Shown: positions 16,828 through 26,159, numbered from the stretch's first letter. The stretch is DNA of 64,000 bases from Bacillota bacterium (GCA_023410645.1 JAEYPQ010000018.1:62001-126000); one strand, 5' to 3'. Translations and numbers: made by a program. Notes: a model not told the origin generated them from the letters alone.

Positions 16828-18168
16828 ATGGAAAATGAAATTGTAAATAAGGTACAACCAAATGATACAATAGCTGAACAAGCTATTCTTGGTGCTATGC
16901 TTGTGGATAAAGACGCAATAATATCTGCTGTAGAAATATTAAAGCCAGAAGATTTCTATAGGGAAGATAATAAAGAAATATATGCCGCAATGCTTGAACT
17001 TTATGGACTTGGTAAACATATAGATGTGATAACAACAACAGAGCAGCTAAAACTAAGAGGTTCACTTGAAAAAGTAGGTGATATTGCATATCTTGCAACA
17101 CTTATCGATAATGTACCAAATACTTCTAATATTGAGAGCTATGTAAATATTGTTGAAGAAAAATCTGTAATTAGAAAGCTTATAAAGGTTGCAAATGACA
17201 TATTAAAAACTGGATATTCTCAGACAGAGGATGTTGATACTATAATTGAACAAACAGAAAAAAGAGTTTTTGATGTTTTACAAAATAGGAATACAAGAGG
17301 TTATTCAAGTATAAAGCAAGTTCTTGTAAATGTTTTTGATGAACTCGAAAATATGTATCAAAATAAAAAGAAAATCTCTGGTATTGAAAGTGGGTTTATT
17401 GATTTAGATAATAAAACATCTGGTCTAAATCCATCTGATCTACTAATAGTTGCCGCAAGACCTGCCATGGGAAAATCAGCATTTGTACTTAATATAGCAA
17501 CTTACGTTGCAATGCATATGAAAATACCAACAATGGTATTTAGCTTAGAAATGTCAGCTGATCAAATGGCAAAAAGAATAATAGCATCAGAAGCAGAGAT
17601 AGATAGTATGAAGTTGAAAAATGCAGATTTAACCTCAGAAGATTGGTTAAAACTAGGCCAAGCAAGTGGTAAAGTTTCAGAGATTCCATTATATATTGAT
17701 GACACTCCTGGTTTAAGTTCAGCAGAACTTAGAGCAAAATGTAGAAAAGCAAAATTAGAAAAAAATATTGGGCTTATTATAATAGACTATTTACAACTTA
17801 TGGAATCAAAAAATAAAAGTCCATCTAGGCAACAAGAAATTTCAGAAATCAGTAGATCATTAAAAATATTAGCAAAAGAATTATCTGTTCCAGTAATTGC
17901 TTTATCACAATTAAGTCGTGCTAGTGAAGCAAGAGCTGATCATAGGCCAATGCTAAGTGATTTACGTGAATCTGGTGCAATTGAACAAGATGCAGATATT
18001 GTAATGTTTTTGCATAGAGAGGATTATTATAATCCAGATACAGATAAGAAAAATATTGCTGAAGTAATTCTCGCAAAAAATAGAAGTGGATCTACAGGTA
18101 CAGTAGAACTTGCATGGCTTGGACAATATACTAAATTTGCTAATTTATATAGAGGACCTGAACAATGA
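16828..18168 (+). CDS. dnaB: replicative DNA helicase DnaB
   Basis: The 446-residue protein has the N-terminal primase-interacting domain (AEQAILGAMLVDKDAI) and the RecA-like motor with Walker A ARPAMGKSAF, Walker B GLIIIDYLQLM, and the DnaB-typical ALSQLSRASEARADHRPMLSDLRESGAIEQDAD. It unwinds DNA at the fork as a hexamer. The ribosome binding site is weak (AGGTG). Its stop overlaps the tilS start (ATGA). Confidence 0.97.
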   Translation: MENEIVNKVQPNDTIAEQAILGAMLVDKDAIISAVEILKPEDFYREDNKEIYAAMLELYGLGKHIDVITTTEQLKLRGSLEKVGDIAYLATLIDNVPNTSNIESYVNIVEEKSVIRKLIKVANDILKTGYSQTEDVDTIIEQTEKRVFDVLQNRNTRGYSSIKQVLVNVFDELENMYQNKKKISGIESGFIDLDNKTSGLNPSDLLIVAARPAMGKSAFVLNIATYVAMHMKIPTMVFSLEMSADQMAKRIIASEAEIDSMKLKNADLTSEDWLKLGQASGKVSEIPLYIDDTPGLSSAELRAKCRKAKLEKNIGLIIIDYLQLMESKNKSPSRQQEISEISRSLKILAKELSVPVIALSQLSRASEARADHRPMLSDLRESGAIEQDADIVMFLHREDYYNPDTDKKNIAEVILAKNRSGSTGTVELAWLGQYTKFANLYRGPEQ

Positions 18169-19193
18169 GAAAACTAGGTAAAAACATAAATATTTGTGAT
18201 TTTATAACAAATACTGTTGAACAAGTTATAATAAATAATAAATTAATAAATAATAATGACAAAATAGTAGTTGCAGTATCAGGTGGACCTGATTCAATGT
18301 GCTTATTATCTGTTTTAATTGAGTTGCAAGAAATATTAAAGAATAAATATAACATAAATTATTCACTGATCGTGGCTCATGTAAATCATATGATAAGAGA
18401 AGAATCAGAATACGAAAAAGATTATGTGGAAAGTTTTTGCAATGATAAAAATATAAAATTTCATTATTTAAAAGAAAATATACCTGAACTTTCAAAGGAC
18501 CTTAAATTATCAGAAGAAACTTGTGGAAGGAAAGTAAGGTATGAATTTTTTGAAAAAATAAGAAAAATAGAAAACGCACAAAAAATTGCAGTTGCTCATA
18601 ATGAAGATGATAATGTAGAAACTATACTCCTAAATTTAATCAGAGGTTGTGGTTTAAAAGGACTTATTGGAATGGATTATAAATTTGAATATTTAATTAG
18701 ACCATTAATTGATATTGAAAAAAAAGATATTTTAGATTATAATGTTATAAAAAACTTAAATCCATGTTTTGATAAAACAAATTTTGAGGACACATATTTA
18801 AGGAATAAAGTTAGATTAAGATTATTACCTGAATTAAAAGAAAAATATAATTCTAATATAACTCAAAATATTATTAGAATGAAAAAAATATTGGAACAGG
18901 ATGAAGATTTTTTAAAAAAGTATACTAATAATATTATAGAGCAGAGTATAATAGAAAATAATAGTGTTATAAAGTTTAGATTTGATAATATTATGAAAGA
19001 GCATATTGCAATTCAAACTAGAAGTATAAGAAGCATCTTAGAAATAAAATTGAGAAATCTAGAAGGAATAGAAAATATACATATTGTAGATATTTTAAAA
19101 CTATTAAAAAATAATATAGTTGGTAAAAAATATATAATAGGTAATAAATTTAATATTGAAATAATATCTAAGAATATAGCCGTTATAAAATAA
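18165..19193 (+). CDS. tilS: tRNA(Ile)-lysidine synthase TilS, short form
   Basis: The ATP-pyrophosphatase loop VAVSGGPDSMCLL is near residue 35, followed by AHVNHMIREES and AVAHNEDDNVETILLNLIRG, all typical of TilS. It converts the wobble C of tRNA-Ile(CAU) to lysidine so that AUA is read. The product is 342 residues against roughly 430-470 in common forms, and the C-terminal TilS domain seems to be missing, as in some short natural forms. The hpt gene that often follows is absent. It overlaps dnaB by 4 nt. Confidence 0.92.
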   Translation: MRKLGKNINICDFITNTVEQVIINNKLINNNDKIVVAVSGGPDSMCLLSVLIELQEILKNKYNINYSLIVAHVNHMIREESEYEKDYVESFCNDKNIKFHYLKENIPELSKDLKLSEETCGRKVRYEFFEKIRKIENAQKIAVAHNEDDNVETILLNLIRGCGLKGLIGMDYKFEYLIRPLIDIEKKDILDYNVIKNLNPCFDKTNFEDTYLRNKVRLRLLPELKEKYNSNITQNIIRMKKILEQDEDFLKKYTNNIIEQSIIENNSVIKFRFDNIMKEHIAIQTRSIRSILEIKLRNLEGIENIHIVDILKLLKNNIVGKKYIIGNKFNIEIISKNIAVIK

Positions 19194-19208
19194 TAAGGGG
19201 AGGAATTT

Positions 19209-21026
19209 ATGAACGACAATAAAAAAGGAATATTAAGAACAGTACTGACTTACGTTTTAATAATTGCTTTAGCAATGTATCTTATAACAATTCTTGGAAC
19301 TACTTCATCAAAGAGTATGTCATACACTGAACTTATGCAAAAAGTTGAAGATAAGTCAATAAAAAGCATTGAGCTACAAAGTGATAGACAGACTGCAAAT
19401 GTTGTATTAAAGAATGAAGATAATGTAGTAAGGGTTGTGAAAATACCATCAGCTAGTACTTTTATTGAATCAATTCAAAATAAAGTTGTTGATGGAGAAT
19501 TTGAATTAAATGTAGCAGATGAATCTTTCTTACAAACATTAGCACCTTTAATACCAAATATTTTACTTTTACTTGGTACATTCTTTATATTTATCTATAT
19601 GATAAGAAAAACTGGTGAAGGAAATACAAAGGCAATGAATTTTGGCAAAAATAGAGCCAAGATGGTAGATAAAAATGATAAAAACAAGATTACCTTTGAT
19701 AAAGTAGCTGGTCTTAAAGAGGAAAAGGAAGAATTAGAAGAAGAAGTTGAATTCTTAAAAAATCCTAAAAAGTATCAAGATATGGGAGCAAGAATTCCAA
19801 AAGGAATATTACTTGTAGGTCAACCAGGTACTGGTAAAACATTACTTGCAAAAGCTGTTGCTGGTGAAGCAAATGTTCCATTTTTCTCTATAAGTGGTTC
19901 TGATTTCGTTGAAATGTTTGTTGGTGTTGGTGCTTCAAGAGTAAGAGACTTATTTGCTGAGGCTAAAGCTAATTCGCCATGTATAATATTTATAGATGAA
20001 ATAGATGCTGTAGGTAGACATAGAGGTGCTGGAGTTGGTGGGGGACACGATGAACGTGAACAAACATTAAACCAATTACTAGTTGAAATGGATGGATTTG
20101 CAACACATGAGAGTATAATTGTTATGGCTGCTACAAACAGACCTGATATACTAGATCCAGCTTTACTTAGACCAGGTAGATTCGATAGACAGATTGTAGT
20201 ACATGAACCAGATATAGGTGCAAGAGAAGAAATATTAAAATTGCATGCTAAAAATAAACCATTTATTGATGGAATAGATTTTAAACTTATTGCAAAAAAT
20301 ACAGCTGGTTTTTCAGGTGCAGATCTTGAGAATATGGTAAATGAAGCAACTCTTCTTGCCGCAAGAAAAGATAAGAAAAAAGTTGATCTTTCAGATGTTG
20401 AAGAAGCAATGGTAAAAGTTATGATGGGACCTGAAAAAAGAAGTAAGGTTATTTCGGATAAAGAAAAGAAACTTACAGCATATCATGAAGCTGGGCATGC
20501 CGTTGTATCTAGATTTTTACCAACGCACGATACTGTACATCAAATATCAATTATACCAAGAGGAATGGCTGGTGGATACACTATGTATAAACCAAATGAG
20601 GATAAGAGCTATAGGTCAAAATCTGAAATGAAGGAACATATAGTATCTTTACTTGGTGGTAGAGTAGCTGAACAATTAGTACTTGATGATATAAGTACAG
20701 GAGCTTCAAGTGATATTGATAGAGCAACAAAAATAGCTAGAAATATGGTTATGAGATATGGAATGTCTGAAAAACTTGGCCCTATAACTTTTGGGGCAAG
20801 TCAAGATGAAGTATTCCTTGGTAAAGAGATGAATAATCAAAGAAATTATAGTGAATCTGTTGCTGCTGAAATAGATGAAGAGGTTAAAGATATAATAATG
20901 ATGGCATACAATTATGCAGAGAGATTATTAAAAGAAAATATTGATAAATTACATAAAGTAGCGCAAATGTTACTTGAAAAAGAAAAGATAACCGGGGATG
21001 AATTTGAAGCAGTTTTTAATGCTTAG
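19209..21026 (+). CDS. ftsH: ATP-dependent zinc metalloprotease FtsH
   Basis: The 605-residue protein has two N-terminal membrane helices around an extracytoplasmic domain, an AAA+ module (GQPGTGKT near residue 205, IIFIDEIDAVGR, and the second region of homology NRPDILDPALLRPGRFDRQ), and the zinc site HEAGH near residue 425. It degrades unassembled membrane proteins and regulators and is required for sporulation in Bacillus. It follows tilS by 15 nt and has AGGGGAGGA before the ATG. Confidence 0.98.
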   Translation: MNDNKKGILRTVLTYVLIIALAMYLITILGTTSSKSMSYTELMQKVEDKSIKSIELQSDRQTANVVLKNEDNVVRVVKIPSASTFIESIQNKVVDGEFELNVADESFLQTLAPLIPNILLLLGTFFIFIYMIRKTGEGNTKAMNFGKNRAKMVDKNDKNKITFDKVAGLKEEKEELEEEVEFLKNPKKYQDMGARIPKGILLVGQPGTGKTLLAKAVAGEANVPFFSISGSDFVEMFVGVGASRVRDLFAEAKANSPCIIFIDEIDAVGRHRGAGVGGGHDEREQTLNQLLVEMDGFATHESIIVMAATNRPDILDPALLRPGRFDRQIVVHEPDIGAREEILKLHAKNKPFIDGIDFKLIAKNTAGFSGADLENMVNEATLLAARKDKKKVDLSDVEEAMVKVMMGPEKRSKVISDKEKKLTAYHEAGHAVVSRFLPTHDTVHQISIIPRGMAGGYTMYKPNEDKSYRSKSEMKEHIVSLLGGRVAEQLVLDDISTGASSDIDRATKIARNMVMRYGMSEKLGPITFGASQDEVFLGKEMNNQRNYSESVAAEIDEEVKDIIMMAYNYAERLLKENIDKLHKVAQMLLEKEKITGDEFEAVFNA

Positions 21027-21036
21027 TAATAATTAT

Positions 21037-21080
21037 ATGAGAAAATGGAATTTTATTAATCTATTTTCTCATGTTTTTTA
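21037..21080 (+). terminator. terminator of the gdpP-ftsH operon
   Basis: Arms ATGAGAAAAT (21037-21046) and ATTTTCTCAT (21063-21072), followed by GTTTTTT. Confidence 0.8.
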
Positions 21081-21108
21081 TTATATACACTAAAAGTATA
21101 TACATTAG

Positions 21109-21137
21109 TTGACATATATTCATATAAGTGTTATAAT
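21109..21137 (+). promoter_or_regulatory. promoter of the 75-residue orphan gene
   Basis: TTGACA (21109-21114), 17 bp and TATAAT (21132-21137): a consensus-perfect vegetative promoter. Confidence 0.8.
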
Positions 21138-21188
21138 ATTCAAACATAGTGCAAGCAACAAATAATAATTATTATGGAGGGACTGTAT

Positions 21189-21416
21189 ATGAGTAATATT
21201 CCATTTAAACTAATCCAAGAAGAAATCTATAATGTTTTCGGAACAGAAGGGCAATTTAAAGATTATGATGTCCAAATCGATACATTAAGGTTAGTGAGAG
21301 AATTACGGCTACCTAGCAAAATGGATGACGTTCAAATTAGTGCAGTAAAAGAGATTATTATGAAATTAACAAACTTCGAAGTCGAAATTACAACAAAAGA
21401 AGTAATTTTACTGTAG
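21189..21416 (+). CDS. unknown 75-residue protein
   Basis: No family was recognised. The product is acidic and soluble-looking (IQEEIYNVFGTEGQFKDYDVQ, then VRELRLPSKMDDVQISAVKE), with no membrane segment. GGAGGGA lies 7 nt before ATG 21189. A perfect-consensus promoter precedes it and a terminator follows, so it is expected to be strongly and separately transcribed. Codon use (CGG, CTA, GTC, ATC) differs a little from its neighbours. An in-frame upstream ATG at 21174 would overlap the ribosome binding site. Confidence 0.7.
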   Translation: MSNIPFKLIQEEIYNVFGTEGQFKDYDVQIDTLRLVRELRLPSKMDDVQISAVKEIIMKLTNFEVEITTKEVILL

Positions 21417-21440
21417 ATTAAACAAAATTAAAAAATAAAG

Positions 21441-21468
21441 CATCTGCTATTGAATAGCAGGTGTTTTT
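21441..21468 (+). terminator. terminator of the orphan gene
   Basis: CATCTGCTATT pairs with AATAGCAGGTG (one G-U) around a short loop, followed by TTTTT. Confidence 0.85.
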
Positions 21469-21540
21469 ATGTTATAATATATATACTTGTGCATTGTATT
21501 TGCATAGTATATTGTATTATTATACATAATACAATATAAA

Positions 21541-21632
21541 TTCACACACAAGAGTAGTCTTATATCTTCTTCCATTATGGATGTAATAAGATTTTGATAC
21601 TTGTGGCGGTATAAAGAAGGAGGAATTTTAAA
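21541..21632 (+). promoter_or_regulatory. structured leader of rpsB-tsf
   Basis: Three nested stems can form: CACAAG (21547-21552) with CTTGTG (21600-21605), TCTTAT (21558-21563) with ATAAGA (21586-21591), and TCCA (21571-21574) with TGGA (21578-21581). The outer stem closes about 27 nt before the rpsB start codon. Autoregulation by S2 is known in proteobacteria; a regulatory role here is inference. AT-rich DNA at 21470-21540 must hold the promoter, but several candidate -35/-10 pairs compete. Confidence 0.5.
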
Positions 21633-22463
21633 ATGGCAATTATACCTATGAAATCATTACTAGAAGCAGGTGTACACTTTGGACACCAAACTAAAAGATG
21701 GGACCCAAGAATGGCTCCATACATATTTACAGCAAGAAATGGTATTTATATACTAGACTTGCAAAAGACTTTAAAGAAAGTACAAGAAGCTTACAATTTA
21801 ACTAAAAAAATTGTAGCTGATGGTGGTACAGTTTTATTTGTTGGAACAAAAAAACAAATACAAGAAACTATGAAAACAGAAGCTGAAAGATGTGGAATGT
21901 ACTACATTAACAGTAGATGGTTAGGTGGAACACTTACTAACTTTAAGACAATACAAAAAAGAATAGCTAGACTTGTTGAATTAGAAACAATGGAACAAGA
22001 TGGAACATTTGATGTTTTACCTAAAAAAGAAGTTATGGGTCTTAGAAAAGAAATGGAAATTTTAAATACTAACTTAGGTGGTATTAAAACAATGGAAAAA
22101 GTTCCATCATTAATTTTCTTAGCTGATTCTAAAAAAGAATATATTTGTACTAAAGAAGCTAGAAGATTAGGAATACCAGTAATCGGACTTATAGATTCAA
22201 ATTGTAATCCAGATGATGTAGATTATGTTATACCTGGAAATGATGATGCAGTTAGATCAGTAGGATTAATAGCTGGAAAGATAGCTGATGCTATACTTGA
22301 AGCTAAAGAAGGAAATTTAACTGAAATTGAAGATGAAGAAATTGAAACTATGGAAGAACTTGTTAAAAAAGAAGGCGTAGATAAAATAGAAAGAAAACCA
22401 AGACAAAATAACAAGAATAAAATTAACTTCGCTAAAAGAGAAAGAAAAGAAACTCAAGAATAA
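21633..22463 (+). CDS. rpsB: 30S ribosomal protein S2
   Basis: The 276-residue product begins with AIIPMKSLLEAGVHFGHQTKRWDPRMAPYIF and contains FVGTKKQIQ, RWLGGTLTNF and VIGLIDSNCNPDDVDYVIPGNDDA, all S2 hallmarks. The C-terminal 45 residues are charged and low-complexity, making it longer than the usual 235-250. AAGGAGG precedes the ATG. It pairs with tsf as in most bacteria. Confidence 0.98.
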   Translation: MAIIPMKSLLEAGVHFGHQTKRWDPRMAPYIFTARNGIYILDLQKTLKKVQEAYNLTKKIVADGGTVLFVGTKKQIQETMKTEAERCGMYYINSRWLGGTLTNFKTIQKRIARLVELETMEQDGTFDVLPKKEVMGLRKEMEILNTNLGGIKTMEKVPSLIFLADSKKEYICTKEARRLGIPVIGLIDSNCNPDDVDYVIPGNDDAVRSVGLIAGKIADAILEAKEGNLTEIEDEEIETMEELVKKEGVDKIERKPRQNNKNKINFAKRERKETQE

Positions 22464-22481
22464 TTGTTAGGAGGTATTAAT

Positions 22482-23129
22482 ATGGCTGTAACAGCTGAAT
22501 TAGTTAAAGAATTAAGAGATAGAACAAATGCAGGTATTATGGATTGTAAAAAAGTACTTGTTGAAACTGATGGAAATATAGAAAAAGCAATTGAACTTTT
22601 AAGAGAAAGAGGAATTGCTAAAGCTGCTAAAAAAGCAGGAAGAATTGCTGCTGAAGGTTTAGTAGAGGCATATATTCATAATGGTAAATATGGCGCTTTA
22701 GTAGAAGTAAATTCAGAAACTGACTTTGTTGCAAATAATGATGAATTTAAAACTTTTGTTAAAGATGTTGCAATGCATATTGCTGCTTCAGCTCCAAGAT
22801 ATGTAAGACGTGAAGAAGTACCAGAAGCAGTTGTAAGTGCTGAAAAAGAAACTTTAAAAGCACAAGCTTTAAATGAAGGAAAACCAGAGGCAGTTGTTGA
22901 AAAGATGGTAGAAGGTAGAATAAATAAATTTTATTCTGAAATTTGTCTATTAGATCAACCTTTCGTTAAGGATCCAGATATAACAGTTGGAGAACTTCTA
23001 ACAAATTTAATTGCAAAAATTGGTGAAAATATAGTAATCAGAAGATTTTCACGATTTGAAAGAGGAGAAGGAATTGAAAAAGAAGAAGTTAACTTTGCAG
23101 AAGAAGTTATGAAGCAAGTTAATGGTTAG
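22482..23129 (+). CDS. tsf: elongation factor Ts, short form
   Basis: The N-terminal UBA-like domain (TAELVKELRDRTNAGIMDCKKVL) and the TDFVANND core motif that displaces nucleotide from EF-Tu are present. The product is 215 residues, much shorter than the roughly 290 of Bacillus, matching forms with a reduced core domain. TAGGAGG precedes ATG 22482; the upstream in-frame TTG at 22464 was rejected because it lies before that site. Confidence 0.96.
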   Translation: MAVTAELVKELRDRTNAGIMDCKKVLVETDGNIEKAIELLRERGIAKAAKKAGRIAAEGLVEAYIHNGKYGALVEVNSETDFVANNDEFKTFVKDVAMHIAASAPRYVRREEVPEAVVSAEKETLKAQALNEGKPEAVVEKMVEGRINKFYSEICLLDQPFVKDPDITVGELLTNLIAKIGENIVIRRFSRFERGEGIEKEEVNFAEEVMKQVNG

Positions 23130-23140
23130 TGTACGTTTTT

Positions 23141-23167
23141 AGAGATAGTTTTTACTATCTCTTTTTT
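23141..23167 (+). terminator. terminator of rpsB-tsf
   Basis: AGAGATAG (23141-23148) pairs with CTATCTCT (23155-23162), followed by TTTTT. It separates tsf from the distant pyrH. Confidence 0.85.
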
Positions 23168-23262
23168 GTAATGTTAATAATTTATATAAAATATGGAATA
23201 ATATTTATTAGTATGATAAAATATATGTAACTAAATCGATTTAAGTAATAAGGAGGTAATAT

Positions 23263-24417
23263 ATGGGAGTAAATAGGATTGTGTTAAATGAAACATCATA
23301 TTTTGGAAGAGGATCAAGAGAAGTTCTGACAAAAGAGATAAAACAAAGGGGTTTCGCAAATATTTTAGTTGTAACAGATAAAGCTCTATTAGAAGTTGGA
23401 GTAACAGACAAAGTTATAAGTGAATTAAAGAAAGATAATATAAAATATAACATATTTTCTGATTTGAAGCCAAATCCTACTGTTGAGAATGTTAAAAATG
23501 GAGTTGAGTTTTGTAAAACAAATGGATCAGATTGTATAGTTGCAGTAGGAGGTGGCTCTGCAATAGATACTGCAAAAGCTATTGCCATAATAATTGCTAA
23601 TCCTGAATTTTCAGATGTAAAATCATTAGATGGAGTTGCAAATACTAAAAATAAATCACTTCCAATAATTGCTATACCAACTACATCAGGAACTGCCGCA
23701 GAGGTAACAATTAATTATGTTATAACTGATGAAGAAAATGTAAAGAAAATGGTATGTGTAGATCCACATGACATACCTTTAGTGGCAATTATTGATTCTG
23801 AGCTTATGGAATCAATGCCTAAGTTATTAGCTGCTGCAACAGGTATGGATGCCTTGACACATGCTATTGAAGGATATATTACAAAAGCAGCTTGGGCAAT
23901 GACAGATATGTTTCATATAAAAGCAATAAAAATTATATTTGATAATTTGGAAAAAGCAGTAGATGAAAAAGATAAAGTAGCAATTGAGAATATGGCATTA
24001 GCACAATATATTGCTGGTCAGGGATTTTCTAATGTAGGTCTTGGAATAGTACATTCAATGGCTCATCAACTAGGTGCTGTATATGATACTCCTCATGGAC
24101 TTGCAAATGCATTATTATTACCATATGTAATGGAATATAACGGAGATGTTTGTTATGAAAGATTCATTAATATATTAGAAGAATTAGGAATTGATACAAA
24201 TAATATGAGTAAATCTGAGATTATTAATAATTTTGTTAAAAGAATCTCAGACCTTTCAAAATCTTTAGGCATACCACAAAGATTAAGAGAAGTAAATGTG
24301 GTGGAAAATGATATACCAATGTTATCAAAGAAAGCATTTGACGATATATGCACCGGAGGTAATCCAAGGGAAACTAGTGTAGAGGATATTATAGAAATAT
24401 ATAAAAAAGCATATTAA
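23263..24417 (+). CDS. iron-containing alcohol dehydrogenase
   Basis: The 384-residue protein has the nucleotide-binding motif GGGSAIDTAKA near residue 95 and the metal-binding signatures of group III Fe-ADHs: Asp in MDALTHAIEGY and His residues in HSMAHQLGAVYDTPHG. It resembles lactaldehyde reductase, butanol dehydrogenase or 1,3-propanediol dehydrogenase enzymes that oxidise NAD(P)H in fermentation. The substrate cannot be told from sequence. It lies as a single gene between tsf and pyrH. AAGGAGG is 8 nt before the ATG. Confidence 0.92.
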   Translation: MGVNRIVLNETSYFGRGSREVLTKEIKQRGFANILVVTDKALLEVGVTDKVISELKKDNIKYNIFSDLKPNPTVENVKNGVEFCKTNGSDCIVAVGGGSAIDTAKAIAIIIANPEFSDVKSLDGVANTKNKSLPIIAIPTTSGTAAEVTINYVITDEENVKKMVCVDPHDIPLVAIIDSELMESMPKLLAAATGMDALTHAIEGYITKAAWAMTDMFHIKAIKIIFDNLEKAVDEKDKVAIENMALAQYIAGQGFSNVGLGIVHSMAHQLGAVYDTPHGLANALLLPYVMEYNGDVCYERFINILEELGIDTNNMSKSEIINNFVKRISDLSKSLGIPQRLREVNVVENDIPMLSKKAFDDICTGGNPRETSVEDIIEIYKKAY

Positions 24418-24423
24418 ATTTAA

Positions 24424-24453
24424 AATGTATTCAATTTATTGAATACATTTTTT
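24424..24453 (+). terminator. terminator of the alcohol dehydrogenase gene
   Basis: AATGTATTCAAT and ATTGAATACATT form a perfect stem, followed by TTTT. Confidence 0.8.
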
Positions 24454-24473
24454 AGTATTTAATAAAAATAATA

Positions 24474-24504
24474 TTGACATTAACGTAACGTGATAGATTA
24501 TAAT
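24474..24504 (+). promoter_or_regulatory. MerR-type promoter with 19-bp spacer
   Basis: TTGACA (24474-24479) and TATAAT (24499-24504) are 19 bp apart instead of 17. This long spacer is the mark of promoters that MerR-family activators untwist. The spacer holds AACGTAACGT, a dyad-like operator candidate. It sits directly before the MerR gene, so autoregulation is likely. Confidence 0.65.
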
Positions 24505-24525
24505 ATTTAATATGGAGGTGAAATA

Positions 24526-25287
24526 TTGGAATATACTATTAAGGAATTATCCAAGTTAGCTAATATTAGCAGAAGAACATTGAGATTTTATGATGAAATT
24601 GGACTTTTAAAACCACACAAAATTAACTCATCCGGATATAGAATATATGGAAGTGATGAAGTAGATAGATTGCAGATAATTTTATTTTATAGGGAACTTG
24701 GATTTGAATTAAAAAATATAAAGAAAATAATAGATAACACTGAATTTGATCCATTAAAAGCTCTAAAGGATCAATTACAAAAATTAGAGATGTCAAAACA
24801 CAAACTAGAAATATTAATTGATAATGTTAAAAATACAATATTAAATAAGGAAGGTATGATAAATATGTCAGATGAACAAAAATTTATAGGATTTAAAGAG
24901 AAAATGATTGAAGAAAATGAAAATAAGTATGGAGATGAAATAAGGAAAAAATACGGAGATGAAGAAATAAATTACTCCAATCAAAAATTAAAGAATATGA
25001 CGAAAGAAGAGTATGACAAGATTCAGAAATTATCACTAATGATAAATGAAAAGCTTAAAATAGCATTTAAAAATGGTGATCCACAATGTGATATAGCACA
25101 AGAGGTTTGCAGATTGCATAAGGAGTGGCTTACATTTTATTGGAAATCATATTCAAAGGAAGCACATAAAGAGTTAGCACAAATGTATGTTAATGATGAA
25201 CGTTTTAAAAAATATTATGATTCAATTGAGGTGGGGTGTGCAGAATTTCTAAGAGATTCAATAAATTATTATGTTGAAAATAATTAG
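24526..25287 (+). CDS. MerR-family regulator with TipAS ligand-binding domain
   Basis: The 253-residue protein starts with a MerR winged helix (YTIKELSKLANISRRTLRFYDEIGLL) and a coiled-coil dimer helix. The C-terminal part (residues about 150-250, with LHKEWLTFYWKSYSKEAHKELAQMY) matches the TipAS fold that traps peptide antibiotics in Streptomyces TipAL. It starts with TTG, 6 nt after GGAGGTGA. It probably activates its own promoter when it binds a drug or metabolite. No efflux gene is adjacent, so its targets are unknown. Confidence 0.88.
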   Translation: MEYTIKELSKLANISRRTLRFYDEIGLLKPHKINSSGYRIYGSDEVDRLQIILFYRELGFELKNIKKIIDNTEFDPLKALKDQLQKLEMSKHKLEILIDNVKNTILNKEGMINMSDEQKFIGFKEKMIEENENKYGDEIRKKYGDEEINYSNQKLKNMTKEEYDKIQKLSLMINEKLKIAFKNGDPQCDIAQEVCRLHKEWLTFYWKSYSKEAHKELAQMYVNDERFKKYYDSIEVGCAEFLRDSINYYVENN

Positions 25288-25321
25288 ATAAAAATCTATA
25301 TATTCATTAATAAAATATATT

Positions 25322-25349
25322 ACAAGGTGTTACATACACCTTGTTTTTC
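25322..25349 (+). terminator. terminator of the merR gene
   Basis: ACAAGGTGT pairs with ACACCTTGT, followed by TTTTT. Confidence 0.85.
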
Positions 25350-25384
25350 ATATATATTAAATTAATGTAATTTTTTATATATAC

Positions 25385-25413
25385 TTGAAATAATATATCT
25401 ATTAGTATATAAT
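25385..25413 (+). promoter_or_regulatory. promoter of pyrH
   Basis: TTGAAA (25385-25390), 17 bp and TATAAT (25408-25413). Confidence 0.7.
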
Positions 25414-25439
25414 TACTTTAAATGTTTTAGGAGGTCAAA

Positions 25440-26150
25440 ATGAATTCAAAATATAAAAGAATATTAATAAAACTAAGTGGTGAAGCAATTGGAAAAGAAG
25501 ATGGAAGAGGAATCGATAGTGAGAAGCTAGAAAAAGTTGTTAATCAAATAGTTGAAATTTCTAAAGGAGGTACAGAAGTTGCTTTAGTCATTGGGGCGGG
25601 TAACTTTTGGAGAGGTAAATATGGCGCTGAGTATATGGAACGTACAACGTCTGATTATATGGGAATGCTTGCAACAACTTTGAATGCACTCGCAATTCAG
25701 GATATGATAGAAAGTAAAGGATTATACACTAGAGTAATGACTGCAATTGAAATGAGACAAATAGCAGAATTATATATTAGGAGAAAAGCAGTAAGACATT
25801 TAGAAAAAGGAAGAATAGTAATATTTGCATGTGGAACAGGTAGCCCGTATTTTACTACTGATTCTGCTGCTGCATTAAGAGCAATTGAAATTGATGCCGA
25901 AGTAATTTTACTTGCGAAAAATATTGATGGAGTATATAATAAAGATCCTAAAAAATATGAGGATGCTGTTAAATATGATAGAATAACTTTTATGCAAGCT
26001 ATTTCAGAAAAATTAGCTGTAATGGATACAACTGCGCTTACACTTTGTATGGAAAATAATATACCTATACAGGTATTTGCTTTAAATGATGAGAATTCAA
26101 TAAAAAGAGTATTAAACGGTGAAAATATAGGTACTGTTGTAGAAAACTAG
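25440..26150 (+). CDS. pyrH: uridylate kinase
   Basis: The 236-residue protein begins YKRILIKLSGEAIG and keeps the amino-acid-kinase motifs VIGAGNFWRGKYGA, GTGSPYFTTDSAAALRAIE and LLAKNIDGVYNKDPK. It phosphorylates UMP to UDP. In many Firmicutes it follows tsf and precedes frr. Here the dehydrogenase and merR genes lie before it, and frr is absent after it. AGGAGGTC precedes the ATG. Confidence 0.97.
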   Translation: MNSKYKRILIKLSGEAIGKEDGRGIDSEKLEKVVNQIVEISKGGTEVALVIGAGNFWRGKYGAEYMERTTSDYMGMLATTLNALAIQDMIESKGLYTRVMTAIEMRQIAELYIRRKAVRHLEKGRIVIFACGTGSPYFTTDSAAALRAIEIDAEVILLAKNIDGVYNKDPKKYEDAVKYDRITFMQAISEKLAVMDTTALTLCMENNIPIQVFALNDENSIKRVLNGENIGTVVEN

Positions 26151-26159
26151 GAGGTAAAT

